The notes below the pieces were generated by a model. The model searched no databases. It was not told the DNA's origin and was given only the letters and a program-made list of their open reading frames with translations. DNA of 64,000 nt from Aselliscus stoliczkanus (Eukaryota > Chordata > Mammalia > Chiroptera > Hipposideridae): contig CM066732.1 in assembly GCA_033961575.1 (NCBI GenBank), forward strand, positions 51,055,001 to 51,119,000, written 5' to 3'. Shown one piece after another: positions 45,470-56,145 of the stretch (the stretch's first letter is position 1; the number at the start of each line of letters is the position of its first letter). The position numbers and the translations under genes are program-made.

Positions 45470-46080
45470 ATGGTTTATACCGGGATGGTGTTAATACATT
45501 TATACAGAAATTCAAGCATATCAGACATAATAGAGGTGCACTAATCCTGAGCGCACAGATGGCTTAATTTTCATGAAGTCAACACACTCAGCCATCCAGC
45601 ACCCAGGTCAAGAAATAGAACAGGACAAGCTTTCCAGAAACACCCCCTCACCTCCCCACCCCCCATGGCTTTCTCCAGTCGCTACCATTCTTCCCAAAAA
45701 TGAGCATGACCCTTACTTCTACGCCGTAGATGGACTGCCTGGTTTAGGATTTCAGGTAAGTGGAATGCGATGGGTCTTTCCTTGTGCCTGCTTCTTTGGC
45801 TCAACACTGTTTGTGAGTTCCATCCATGTTGCTAAGTGAGGTTAGGTTGTAGTTCACTGGTTCTCAGTGCTGTGTATTATTCCACTGTATGCTTGTATCA
45901 CAATGTAATTACCTCTTGTACTGTTAATGGACACTGGTTTCTTTCCAGTTTTGTGCTATTGTGAATAGTGCTGGTATAAACATTCTTGTACATGTCTTTT
46001 GGTGAACACATGAGCATATTTCCTTTGGGCACGCACCCAAGAGTAAATTGCTATGTCACAGGGAAGGTATATAGGCATCA
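45470..46080 (-). mobile_element. L1 3' UTR (antisense)
   Basis: 'gtgagttccatccatgttgc', 'gtgtattattccactgtatg', 'tgctattgtgaatagtgctg', 'gtataaacattcttgtacat' and 'cccaagagtaaattgctatg' are the well-known reverse complement of the L1M 3' UTR. Confidence 0.88.
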
Positions 46081-46089
46081 GCCATACTT

Positions 46090-46850
46090 CTGAAACAAGC
46101 TGGTGAATGGGACTAAAGCACCCAAGCAGGGCTATCATACAATAGGTGATAAGCACCCCGTATTCTATAGAAGAGCAGGAAGACCCAACCCCCCAGACTC
46201 TTTAAGGGGTGGCTTCATAGGTTCTATAAGCATCCCTCATCACCCACTCCAGTCTCTATGAGGAGAAGAGTAAATGTTTGAGAGGACCATGGGAAGTGAG
46301 AAAAACGTCAGCTTTGAGGGTTGTCAGCCTAAACAAGGAGTGCTTTGCCTCATGAGGTGGGAAGGGGAGGGAGGGGACACAGAAGGCCCACCAGCCACCA
46401 AGCCATGGGAGCCCGTGCAAGACATGAAGTGTGGGGACCAGCCTGACACCCCTGGCTGAGCCGTGGTGTATGTGAGCCCCATTCCACCCCATCATGGGGG
46501 TGACGAGAAGAGACATGAACCAGCCTGCGACTGTGGACTTGGGGATTTAGGGACACGTCTTAGGCTGGGTTTCTCCCAAAACAGCCCCTGTGCTAACAAT
46601 TGGAGTGCAAACAGTTTGAAACAATGATCCCAGGAAGCACTGGGAGGGGAATGGGGAAATGAGAGAGAGCAGGCTGATGCGTTAGCGAGCGAGCAGGTTC
46701 CTGCTGTGGGCGCTGGGCTCACCACCGCCACGGAGCGCTGTATGGTACACACACCTTGTCCCACCCAAGGGCAAGGAAGCCGGGGTGTTTATCCACCAAC
46801 ACCTATCTGTCTTTGATTGAGGGCTGCTCCACCAAAACACTTGCACAATT
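46090..46850. other. Unique sequence
   Basis: No repeat recognised. The GC-rich part near 46690-46745 contains several CpGs. Overlapping frames show no family resemblance. Confidence 0.4.
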
Positions 46851-46854
46851 GCTA

Positions 46855-47130
46855 CACAGGCAGATACAGCAAAACAAAAAGTAATGTGTGATTAAGGTGA
46901 AGAGCAATACTCAAGTATACTGGCTAAAAAGTCAAAGCGAGCTTTACAACAAAAGCATGGAAAGCATACCAGCAAGCGATGTCATATTTCCTTTTAACGT
47001 TCAGAGTACTTTCCCACCTACGAGAGACTGAGCTGTCAATAACTTTGCCAGGAAAACAACCTTAATCGCCTTTCCCATTTTCCAACAACAGGAAAAACTG
47101 AGGCAAAGCCAGGGATATAAGTCAGAAAGG
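46855..47130. other. Unique AT-rich stretch with short antisense MIR scrap
   Basis: 'aagtaatgtgtgattaaggt' and 'tgtcatatttccttttaacg' are repeat-free. 'tcccattttccaacaacagg' with 'aaaaactgaggcaaagccag' at 47076-47115 is an antisense MIR core. Confidence 0.4.
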
Positions 47131-47394
47131 CCTGGGCACTATTTGGAAAAAGGGAAACTCTTCCCCCGATTCTGGGCCAAGAGGGTGGTATGGGCCACTC
47201 TTGTCTCAGCACCTTCCTCTCAAGACAAACCCCCAGGGTAGCGGGGCGTGTGCCCTCTGGCCAGGCTGGGCACATTCTCCCAGGTCCTGAATTAAAACAT
47301 AACTACCTTGTATGTCAGATGACTAGCTGCCCCCAGTGTGGGCCTCACCTCTCCATCCATCCCTGCCTCCCCCACGATGGGCCCCCGACACCCC

Positions 47395-47720
47395 ATTGGA
47401 GTGATGACTCTTTTGAGGAAGCTAAAAATTGCTTCATTTTTTTGCCACTAATTTGCCAACAAGCTCAGCCATCAGTCCAGTTGGCCAGAATGAAATTCTA
47501 TAATTATACAAAAGCCTGGGTCGGCGACCTCCTGATTGCAATATCTTGTCTCTTTTGTCCCTCTCTTCCACCACCTCGCCCATGGGACAAAATTGCTTCG
47601 GCTCCTCCGGCAGCCTCCCGAATGAGGTGGTATTGGAAACTAGTGAGGCGTGGCCCTGCGGAGGTGTTCATAGCTTTGCAATAATTTACCCGTTTTCATT
47701 TTGTTTGATTTCATTAACAC
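47395..47720. other. Repeat-free island, candidate conserved non-coding element
   Basis: 'tttttgccactaatttgcca', 'ttctataattatacaaaagc', 'ttgcaataatttacccgttt' and 'gatttcattaacacctgggt' (a TBX-like 'aacacct' core) occur in a repeat-free block. Conservation inferred from texture only. Overlapping open frames of 164-182 codons cross it but have no family resemblance. Confidence 0.45.
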
Positions 47721-48054
47721 CTGGGTCTCAAGGGACAGCCCAGTTGGGAAGGGGGAAAAAAACAAATGATTTCAGTGGAAATGGTGTGGTTACCCCTGCC
47801 TGGTCTCAGCATACCTACTGGGGGTGTGCGAGGCCAAGGGTGCAGTCCAGCCTGAGCTTGGTGAGGAAGGGGACCTCTGGGGGGCGGCCTTCACTGGCTC
47901 CTCCCGTCATGCTTCAGCCCTCCAGGGTGCCCTCGAGAGCCCCCTCTCTCTGGCCCACTCCATCAGCACCAAGCATGCACCCCACATTGGTCCTTCTTTC
48001 TCAGAGACAGTATGACTTGCCCTGTGGACCAAGGCGGGCATCCAGGCACCATTG

Positions 48055-48270
48055 CTCAGCGGTAAGGACACAGACACCCAGAACTAAATTCTAATCCTGG
48101 CTTGCCCTGTAGCCTTGAAAATGGACCCTCTGTGTGATAAGTCTCAGTATCCTTCTAAATACATGGATATTTACATGGTTGCCTCACATGGTTGCTGCCA
48201 GGGTTAGCTGGGATGGTGGTTGTGGAGGATCGCACGTGCGTCTGACATACGTGAGTGCTCTGGAAAGGGA
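48055..48270 (+). mobile_element. MIR SINE (sense)
   Basis: 'gaactaaattctaatcctgg', 'cttgccctgtagccttgaaa' and 'tcacatggttgctgccaggg' follow sense MIR, with a non-MIR-like segment in the middle. Confidence 0.65.
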
Positions 48271-48874
48271 GAAGTGACAGTGACAATGGTTGTCATCTTC
48301 TTCACCCTCCCCCTTTCTCCTCTTCTTTATCTTCATCATGAGGTCTTGTCCTGCCATCTCAGCCTCTATGGGCTCTCACCAACCAGAACCCTATCCCAGC
48401 GTGAACCCGAGGTGCTTGTTAGGGGCGTTCGTGGGGTGAGCAGCATACAGTCTCAGGCCTGGATCCCAACAGGGAGATGCTGACCCAAGACAAGCCACAC
48501 TACTGACCTGTGTGGCACAATCTTTCTCGAGGCACTAAGAATCCTGGATGGCCTAGTGATGTCCAAGTGATTGGGAAAAACACCCCACTGACCAATGGCA
48601 ACCAGATGGTGAGAGAGGCCCGGAGGGGCCAGGCTATATGAAAACACTGACTCTCCCTGTTTATTCTGCCAATTCCCTAGGAGATGCCCCAGAGAGGCCA
48701 AGGCTGGGAGGCAACAACTGGTGCTATTTGGACCCAGGACAGTAGCAGACAGGTGGAAAGCTCACTCTAGCATGCAAGGGTCCCCCAGGTGCCCCTCCAA
48801 TCAACAAGGAGCATTACAGCCCACTTCCGTCATCACAGGGGGTTCATCAGCCTATGAAGGCAAGCCCTTCTATT

Positions 48875-49063
48875 CTTAGTAAGAATGCCATGACCATGGC
48901 AGCTGGCATCTATCAAGTGCTTACTGCACTCAGCGTTCTGAGCACGTCATGCACTAACTCATCCTCATGCATGGCTGCTATGGCTGCCCCCACTGTAGTG
49001 ATGAGAAAACGGAAGCAGCGGGAGGTCAAGTCCCTGGTCCAAGGTCTGACAAACAAGAAGAGG
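48875..49063 (-). mobile_element. MIR SINE, left part (antisense)
   Basis: 'atctatcaagtgcttactgc', 'gcactaactcatcctcatgc', 'gtagtgatgagaaaacggaa' and 'gtccctggtccaaggtctga' follow antisense MIR. The copy is interrupted by the tRNA-derived SINE and resumes at 49266. Confidence 0.82.
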
Positions 49064-49265
49064 CAGAGAGCGGGGTGGCCAGTTAGCTCAGGTGGTTAGA
49101 GTGCAGGCTCATAATACCAAGGCTACTGGTTCGATCCTCACAGGGGCCACGGAGCTGCGCCCTCCACGACTAGATTGAAGACAGCCACTTGACTTGGAGC
49201 TGATGGGTCCTGGAAAAACACACTGTGCCCCAATTTTAAAAAATTTCTTTAAAAAAAAACCCAAA
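49064..49265 (+). mobile_element. tRNA-Ile-derived SINE, bat VES-like
   Basis: The head at 49077-49149 is 73 nt, exactly tRNA length, and reads like tRNA-Ile. It has a perfect A box 'tagctcaggtgg' at 49084-49095 and a perfect B box 'ggttcgatcc' at 49128-49137, so the internal pol III promoter motifs are intact. The anticodon region 'ctcataata' has drifted. The tRNA-unrelated body continues 'gagctgcgccctccacgact', 'agattgaagacagccacttg', 'tggagctgatgggtcctgga' and ends in an A-rich tail. A 13-bp target-site duplication 'aaacaagaagagg' lies at 49051-49063 and 49266-49278. Twelve bases (49064-49075) between the left duplication and the head are unexplained. Confidence 0.88.
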
Positions 49266-49330
49266 AAACAAGAAGAGGTGGGGCAAAGAGTCCACCCTGG
49301 TGGCCTGACCTTAGAGCCCACGGCTCCAGC
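49266..49330 (-). mobile_element. MIR SINE, right part (antisense)
   Basis: After the SINE's right target-site duplication, 'tggggcaaagagtccaccct' and 'ggtggcctgaccttagagcc' complete the antisense MIR, towards its tRNA-related head. Confidence 0.75.
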
Positions 49331-50320
49331 TGTTGGACAGCTCCAGTCTACACAGGACTTCGTTGTTTTGAACTAAAGTCTCCTGGAACTTGTGGCCCCC
49401 TGTCCTAGTTCTGCAATTAGGGGTCTTTCTGCCGAAGTTTGACCCCCCTCCAGTGAGACAGCCCCTTAGGTGGGTCCCTTCGGCTCTGAGTGCCTCCACC
49501 TCAGCTCCTTGGCTCCAAATTGAAAATGTCATTTGCTGTGGCTCATGGGCCATGAGGCCGGAGCCCCCTCCACCCTGGTCACCCTCCTCTGGGCTCTCCC
49601 CAGCCTGGGAAAGGCCCCCTCAACAGGAGCCCCTGCTAGGAGCCCCAGAACAAGCTCTGACAGCGGCAGAGAGATGTCATCTCGGCGCTTCCTGGATGCT
49701 TAGTCTCTCATCGGGCATTCTTGGTTACACAGTCCTCAAACTTCCACGTGCTCCAGAACCCGCCCCCCCAGGTCAACATGCAGATTTCTGGGCCCCACAT
49801 TCTGACATTTGTCATCAGAAGGATAAGGTGAACCCAAGAATCTGCGCAAGTAAAAGGAGCCACAGAGCAAGGTAGGGGGCTGTGGGGAGAGGTCCTTCCA
49901 TTCTAGTTTGAGATTCCAGCCAGGGGTTCACTCTGCACCGCGGGAGACCCCGCCTCCGGCCATCCCCCCACCTCCCCCCTGGGCAGCTGAGGACCCTATC
50001 CCAGGACCATTGGGAAGCCCGGGGCGGGGGCATCAGCTGCCTCAGCCAAGCCACACTCCTCTGTCCCAGCTCCTTCCTGTCCCCTCACTCCCACGGAGGT
50101 TATCCCCATCTCAGGGGCCTAGGCACTGTTCTTCTCTGCCCAAGACCTCCCTGGGGTCGGCTCCTCACGGCCGCCTCCTCACCGAGGCCTTCTCCCACCG
50201 TCCTCTGCGGCTGCAGCTGACCCCTCCCCGGCCCTCTTCATCATGCGATTCTGCTCCATTGTTTTCCACAGCACTGAAATTTCCTGTCTGTTGTCTGTCT
50301 CCCTTATCAAGGAAGCCTGT
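49331..50320. other. Unique GC-rich sequence with MER5-like scrap
   Basis: 'ggtcaacatgcagatttctg' and 'ggccccacattctgacattt' at about 49770-49810 match MER5. The rest is repeat-free and GC-rich around 49930-50230, not dense enough in CpG to call an island. Two long frames (161 and 186 codons) cross it and show no known domain. Confidence 0.45.
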
Positions 50321-50324
50321 GTCT

Positions 50325-50440
50325 CTTACTCCTCTTTGCACCTCATTTTCCGTATCTATAAAGTGGGGACAATTTTTCCTCATAGGACTGTTGGGAGGAT
50401 CACAGGAGCTAACATACACAGAACACTCCAAACAGGACAG
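50325..50440 (+). mobile_element. MIR SINE (sense)
   Basis: 'gcacctcattttccgtatct', 'ataaagtggggacaattttt' and 'cctcataggactgttgggag' follow sense MIR. Confidence 0.78.
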
Positions 50441-50489
50441 GGCACCATATGAAGCGCCATATAAGTGATGAGTTTTGTCATTTATATTC

Positions 50490-50590
50490 ATATTCTCATT
50501 CATTGCTTTGTATTCGGCATCTAGAGCTGCACCTCGTACATAGCAGGCACACAGTAGATACTTTAAACAAATATACAAATGAGGGGATGA
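50490..50590 (+). mobile_element. L2 3' terminus (sense)
   Basis: 'attgctttgtattcggcatc' and 'tacatagcaggcacacagta' followed by 'gatactttaaacaaatatac' follow the L2 3' end. Confidence 0.7.
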
Positions 50591-50709
50591 GCCAAGATGC
50601 AGAGGGCCTGAAAAGTCCCACCCTGTCTGCTTCCCCAGACTCAGCCCTCCTCGTGGGCTGTGATTACCCAATAAGGAGGAACCCAGCCCCGGAGGGCTCC
50701 ATGCAGCTC

Positions 50710-50895
50710 ACTTTCCGAAGATGAAAAGCTCATTTGTTAATAAGTACATAGCAATATCAAAATTTTGGTTGCATTGTGAGGCTGGGTGCCTTCCCCATTC
50801 ACCAATAATGACAGACCACTTAAAAAATAAATAACACGTATAATTTAAGCAACTAAAACAAATAACAGTGTTGGCTTCCTTGGGAAAATATTTTC
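50710..50895. other. AT-rich island, weak candidate conserved element
   Basis: 'ttgttaataagtacatagca', 'aatatcaaaattttggttgc' and 'gtataatttaagcaactaaa' are AT-rich and repeat-free between GC-rich flanks. Confidence 0.35.
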
Positions 50896-51364
50896 ACTAT
50901 CTCCTCCAGGCGTCCCCACGGGTGCCCCTGCCTTGGCCTCCCCTGCTGTGAGGCTTTCTCAGCAGGTGGCCTCTGCATGGAGCACAAAGAGCTGTGACAG
51001 GCAAGAGCCCTCACCCACAGCCTCCCTGGAGGCTGGGGTCATTTCCTCCAGAGCTGGGCAGTGGGGAACTACTTTCTCTTCTCACAACCTACCCCCACCC
51101 TCTGTCCTGGCACCCTCTCCCCGGAGGGTTACAAGTTCAAAGGCCCGCAGGGGCAGACAGGAAGTGCTCGTGGGCAATGCAGGTGGGTGTGGGAGGCAAT
51201 AGGGACTGGTGAGGCTTGTGGTAAATTGAATAGCAAATGTCCCTCTCATAGGGAGCAAACCTGGCCAGTGGCTGCTTTGCAGGAATGGAGGAATGGAAGC
51301 CCAGTTTTGCCAAATCTCCTGACATTTTGAAAGAAGCCATCAATTTGGATTTTCATGACCTCAA

Positions 51365-51600
51365 AGGTACATTCTGGCCCCCACTGCCTCTGATTTCATC
51401 TCTTACTTCTCTACCCTTCATTCATCGTGCTCTGGCAACACTGGCCTCTTTCCTGTTTGAGGGCCATGCCAGACACACTCCTACTTCAGGACATTTGCAC
51501 TGGCTAGTCCCTGTGCCGGAAGCATCCTTCTCCCAGATGCACTCACAGGTAGGGAGGCCAGTATGGCTGGAGTGCAGTAGGTGAGGAGGGATATGGCGGG
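51365..51600 (+). mobile_element. L2 LINE 3' part (sense)
   Basis: 'tcatcgtgctctggcaacac', 'tggcctctttcctgtttgag' and 'caggacatttgcactggcta' followed by 'gtccctgtgccggaagcatc' follow sense L2. Confidence 0.78.
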
Positions 51601-52134
51601 GAAGGAAATAAGAGAGGAACAGATTACAGATGGGTGCAGGGAGGCTAAAATTGTACAGGGATGTTTTGGCTTATCACAAAGTTTAAGGGATGCTAACAGC
51701 GTTTAGCAGGTAAAGGGCCAGCATGCCAGACCCCCCTGCAATATGCAGACAGCCCTTCACACAAAGAATTATCCACAAAACATCAAGGCAGGTGTAAACC
51801 CAGTTATGCTTAGAACCTAGACTCTAACTTTATTTCACATTTAACACAGAGGGTTATTTTTTACATCGTTGTATTAAATACTGGACTTTCTAGGGCTGCT
51901 GCTGGTGTATAAATCAAGGGGAGGTTACACTCTATTCTGTTGGGAGCTTTATCAGGAGTCGGCCACCTTGAAGGGGACCCCACCATGGAAAGCCATGCCG
52001 CTAGTGGAGTTTGAAACGCCGACCCAGCATCCGTCTGCATTTGCGGATCACATGCATGGAGAGCTCCCTACATGGGCTGCAAGCTCTGACACCTTCTCTG
52101 GGTCTTGCCGGAGAGTCTGGAATATTTACATACT
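51601..52134. other. Unique non-coding sequence
   Basis: No repeat or gene recognised. The 78-codon frame at 51905-52141 has no family resemblance. Confidence 0.4.
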
Positions 52135-52310
52135 GAGGTAACTGTTATTTTTTTATAAACTAGTTGCCTTTTCATTCTCCTCCAGAGTGTAATTAGGACA
52201 TTACAGGGCTTATATGGATTTATATAAATTATGTGTGGGGATAGCTTATATTACTTATGAATTTTATTTCAGCACAGTGTAAGGAGCATTTCAATGCATT
52301 TCTTACTTAA
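52135..52310. other. AT-rich island, candidate conserved non-coding element
   Basis: 'tataaactagttgccttttc', 'agagtgtaattaggacatta' and 'atggatttatataaattatg' form a compact AT-rich, repeat-free block between GC-rich flanks. Function inferred. Confidence 0.42.
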
Positions 52311-52749
52311 AAAAGAAAAAGAAGAGGCGAAGAAGGAGTCCCCTGGGAAGGGACCTCCCAGGACACAGTAAGGGATGTGGGCTTCTCCTTGGCCGAGCTG
52401 GGAGCCCTGGGAGGGGCCCCTAGAGGGGCAAGAGCAGAAGCGGGGATATCACCTGGGAACCTCAGCCATCCAGGAGGAATCCTAGAAACAGCAGTGGTGG
52501 GGTGAGAGGCAGAGCTGAGACACTGGCTGGTGGGCTGGATGTGGGAGGGGAGAGACAACCCCAAGCTTTGATTCAGAGTAACAGCGGGAAAGAAAAGTAG
52601 ACAATTTCCGAGCCAGAGACATCTGAGTCTTGATTTGGGTGTCAATCTGTGATGAGGAAATATGAAAGCCCTAACACTAGGCGGCCACCTCCATCCTGCC
52701 ACCCCTCCCCACCAGTGCCCAGCGGGGTCACTTTAGGAGCAAGTATGGG

Positions 52750-52925
52750 ATTTTCTAATCAGAGCACCTGGGCTTAGGTCCTGGCTCCAACACCAACCGG
52801 CTGTGGGATCCTGAGCAAGTCCCTTAACTTCTATGAGACTTGGTTTCTTTGCCCTGAAGAATGAGGTTGATAATAATCCTCACCTTAGAGTGTTGTTGTG
52901 ATGGCACAACCAGATGTCAGCAAAG
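52750..52925 (+). mobile_element. MIR SINE (sense)
   Basis: 'cttaggtcctggctccaaca', 'gatcctgagcaagtccctta', 'agacttggtttctttgccct' and 'tcaccttagagtgttgttgt' cover most of sense MIR. Confidence 0.88.
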
Positions 52926-53204
52926 TGGGGCATGAATGGATCTTTGCCACTAATGGTTCCATAGATCTCAGTCTTCTGTGCTGCTTCACGTCCCCTTAGG
53001 CTGTCCTCAAGAACCAAGGGACACTCAGGCCAACCTTCTGCTTAATTTTCAACTTATCTACCTCCCACTCCTCTCCCAAAGATGTGCACACACAGAGATA
53101 TAAAAAAGGAAAAAGAATTAAGAAAACAAGATAAATTGAGTGGAAGAATGAACAGAGCTGCAGTGACTGGGCATCGAACCAGCCATGAATTCCCCAACAC
53201 ATAA

Positions 53205-53700
53205 GACAAAACAGGAAAGTCAGCTACTGCTGCATAACAAACCACCCCCAAACCAAGACACTGAAAGCACCACTGGTGTTTTCATCACCAGTGGGTACGC
53301 TGGACAGGCCTGAAGCTCTGTGCCAGGCGAGGCTGACCTTGGCTGGGCTCCCTCACGCATCTGGGGTCAGGTGGCATGTTGCCAGGTGCTGTGCGATGGC
53401 CTTGACCAGACAGCTCCACCTGGTCTCCCCCCGTCCAGCAGGCTGGCCCAGCCTGATCCACAAGACAGTGGCGTGATTTCAGTTCTTTTAAATATACGGA
53501 GACCTGCGTAAGGCCTGGCATATGGTCTGTGACCTGAGAACGTGGAGGCTGTGAGGGCTCTTAGAAGGCCTCTCCTCACCTGAGTGTAGACCTGGCATGC
53601 CACCACCCCAGCCACACTCTCTTGACCGAAACCAGTCATGAGGCCAGGCCAGGTTTAAAGGGCAAGAAATGGACCTCATACTGGGAGGAGTGGAGGACTG
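53205..53700 (-). mobile_element. LTR-like repeat (antisense), pair member B
   Basis: 'tactgctgcataacaaacca' at the left and 'cttgaccgaaaccagtcatg' with 'aggccaggccaggtttaaag' at the right follow the same order as the copy at 36640-36910. No internal retroviral sequence flanks it. Confidence 0.65.
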
Positions 53701-53899
53701 CCATCATTTTTTCAATGTGCCACAATGACAGACTCTAGTATCAGAGGAGAAGAAATAGGGCAGCTTCTTGGAGCAGAATTGTTCCCCTGGACCACGTCGG
53801 AGGAATCTTCCAAGGGGCAGACAATGCATTGTCTTGCTGTCTCCAGAGCAGTGGTCACTCACTGATCTTGACCACCAATGACGTGCTATACCTGCCAAG

Positions 53900-54190
53900 T
53901 GCTCCACGTCCGTGGACCTCAGTCATGAGGAAGTTAGCTCGGCGCGTGGATAAGCGGTTCTTGGGTGGTCTTCCTTGTTTTATCTCACTGCTTTTCACTC
54001 GTGATACGTGACACCAAATTTTCCTCTTATGCGAGTAATGCAAAAGTTTCCTTTTGAAAGAGATTAAGGGAAGTCTTTTAAAAGTGGGCCAAGTTAAAGG
54101 AAAATTAAATAAATAAATAAATCGTTGATGTTTACAACACAAAATAAATAATTTTTATGAAAAACTATTTTTTTAATAAATAACTAATGA
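53900..54190. other. AT-rich unique sequence with (AAAT)n
   Basis: Repeat-free apart from a short AAAT run near 54105-54121. AT-rich words 'agttaaaggaaaattaaata' and 'aaaataaataatttttatga'. Confidence 0.4.
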
Positions 54191-54284
54191 TACATAAATA
54201 CAGTACAGGTCATTTGCGGCCATCGTCAAACTCATGAGGAGGCAGATAATGGACTGAAATTTGGGAAACACATTAAACAACCTC

Positions 54285-54365
54285 TTCAACCCTGAGATCC
54301 AACTATTACGATTTCCATTTCGCAGATGGGGAAGCTGAGGACAGATGGGGGCCCACAGAGGCTCA
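54285..54365 (-). mobile_element. MIR SINE core (antisense)
   Basis: 'tttccatttcgcagatgggg' followed by 'aagctgaggacagatggggg' follows antisense MIR. Confidence 0.65.
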
Positions 54366-55334
54366 GATCCCAGATGCTGCCAGATGTACAGCTCTGCCTG
54401 GAAAGACCCCGGTGAAAGCTCCCGTGTGGCCTGTAACAGGAAGCCTGGCACACGGCAGAGGCCTGTGGCAGCATCTGTCCTCAAATGAGACCCCTGGGGC
54501 TCCCTGTGTGCCTCCCGCCCATTCCTGCTACTGAGCCTAAAGAGGACCACAGACGGGGCCCTGTCAAACGCACTCTCAGAATTTGAATCAAATGGAATTT
54601 GAATCAGAAAGTTCCCCGGAGACGCAAATGAGGCATCGGGCTGAAATCTCCGGGAAAGGAAGGTGAAAGCATGGCACATGTAAACTGAATTCACTTTGTA
54701 CCTGGGAGCCCAATGCACCCAGCGATGCTGGAAAAATGAGGAGAAAATAGACCTGCTTGAGGGGGAGTTATATGGGAGAACCCCTTGTCCCCTGCACTGC
54801 TGTGGCTGTGCCTCCAATTCTAGCAAAGGGTGTCCTGTGGGGCCAATGCTGGGACGGAGGGACTAGGCCCAGCGAGGGACAGGAGTGGTAACACGTGGCA
54901 AAGCTGTGCCTGGCCCCACACCCCTTCGTGTTTAACATCACTTGGAAGTTCTTCCTGGTGTCTAGTGTTTCTCTCCCTCTTCCTGCACCATGCCCTGGCC
55001 GGGAAAGAACGGAGACCAGCATCTTAGAGGGCACTCATGCCGGAGCACCCTCTAAGCGAGGGCCCACAGAGACGCCACATGACACCCCCAAGCTGAAGAG
55101 TATCCAGGGAGAGGGTGGAGCTAGGAGTCAGGTAGGAAGGTGGTTTCTGCCTTACGCCGTTCATTCCTCCATTTATTCGTGTGTTAGCTCATTCATGCGG
55201 TGGACCAGCTCTGGTCCCACAGGAGTTAGGGAAGCCTTCTGTTCGCCACCCCCCAGCGCCCCCAGCACCATGGTGGTGCAGGGGCAGAGAACAGCAGAGG
55301 GGAGCGAGGCCAGACGGTCAGCAGCCTGCACATG
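54366..55334. other. Unique non-coding sequence
   Basis: No repeat recognised. The 217-codon minus-strand frame (54173-54826) spans this region and the MIR core, and has no recognisable domain. See rejected items. Confidence 0.45.
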
Positions 55335-55560
55335 AAGTTTGGACTTGGCTTTATGTGACTTGGGCAAACCCACAACATGTGGAGCCTGGCCTTCCTTAAC
55401 TGCGAGATGAGGACGGTAATCAAATCTACCTCACGGGGATTTTCTCAGAATTAGATGAGATGATGCAAGTGAAGTACTTAGAAAACATCTGGCCCAGAGT
55501 CAGTACTCAAAACCCAGGTAGCTGTTTGTTACTGTTATTATTATTGGTTATTATTATTAT
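55335..55560 (+). mobile_element. MIR SINE, near complete (sense)
   Basis: 'ttatgtgacttgggcaaacc', 'taactgcgagatgaggacgg', 'taatcaaatctacctcacgg', 'gaattagatgagatgatgca' and 'agtcagtactcaaaacccag' cover sense MIR to its tail, ending in a TTA-rich run at 55531-55561. Confidence 0.85.
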
Positions 55561-55569
55561 TACTTCCAC

Positions 55570-55850
55570 TTCCTTTCCATCACAGGTCCCAGCTCCTGCC
55601 CAGGCTCCCCTCTCACTGTCTCACACTCATTTCATGCCCCAGGGCCTTTGATCAGGATTTCTCCATCACCTGGAACGTCCCCCTACTCCACGCCCCAGTC
55701 CATCAGCGTCTTCCCTCCTCCCCAGGCGGCCCTGGGCACAGCTGCAGCCCACACCGCCTCCCATGCTGCCGTGCTCTGGCTTTCACAATGGCCACCCCTC
55801 ATTACTTCTGGGTGCTCATCTTCTCTGCCCAGTGGTGGGACGCTCTTTGG
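55570..55850 (+). mobile_element. L2 LINE 3' part (sense)
   Basis: 'ttcatgccccagggcctttg', 'ttctccatcacctggaacgt' and 'cagtccatcagcgtcttccc' match sense L2. Confidence 0.72.
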
Positions 55851-55942
55851 TCAGGCCTAAGCTCTCCCCTTTTTCAGGTGTGCTTTCTAGCTCTCTGATG
55901 GGATTTGTTTCAGAAAATAGCTCCAGGTGTCATCCGCTAAGA

Positions 55943-56145
55943 CAGTGGTTCTTCAGTGGAGATGATTTTGTACCCAAGAGGCATTACTGGTTGTCGCGAC
56001 TGGGGAAGGGGGTTCTTTGCTACTGTTATCCACTGGACAGCAGCCAGAAAAGATGCTAACCACCCGCAGTGCACAAGACGCCGCCCCCGATGGAGACTTA
56101 TCAGGCTCCAAATGTCCAGAGCACCAAAGGAGAGCAGCCCTGCTT
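55943..56145 (+). mobile_element. MER20-like hAT transposon
   Basis: Opens 'cagtggttcttcagtggaga', continues 'ttactggttgtcgcgactgg', 'gatgctaaccacccgcagtg' and 'cacaagacgccgcccccgat'. This is the same family as the copy at 35409-35606 in the same orientation, but no matching 8-bp duplication is visible. Confidence 0.75.

Noticed and set aside
47546..48094. 182-codon frame overlapping a 164-codon frame
   Set aside because: Two frames of the same strand overlap with equal plausibility, and the better explanation for the region is a non-coding conserved-looking block.
49077..49149. Functional tRNA-Ile gene
   Set aside because: A and B boxes are intact but the acceptor stem has two mismatches, the anticodon loop is altered, and a SINE body with A-rich tail and target-site duplication follows directly.
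49908..50468. 186-codon and neighbouring long frames in GC-rich DNA
   Set aside because: Low stop-codon density is expected in GC-rich sequence. The C-terminal part runs into a MIR. No domain seen.
54173..54826. 217-codon open frame on the minus strand
   Set aside because: No recognisable domain, it overlaps an antisense MIR core and AT-rich flank, and mammalian single-exon genes of this size would normally show a recognisable family or processed-gene features such as a poly(A) tail and target-site duplication.
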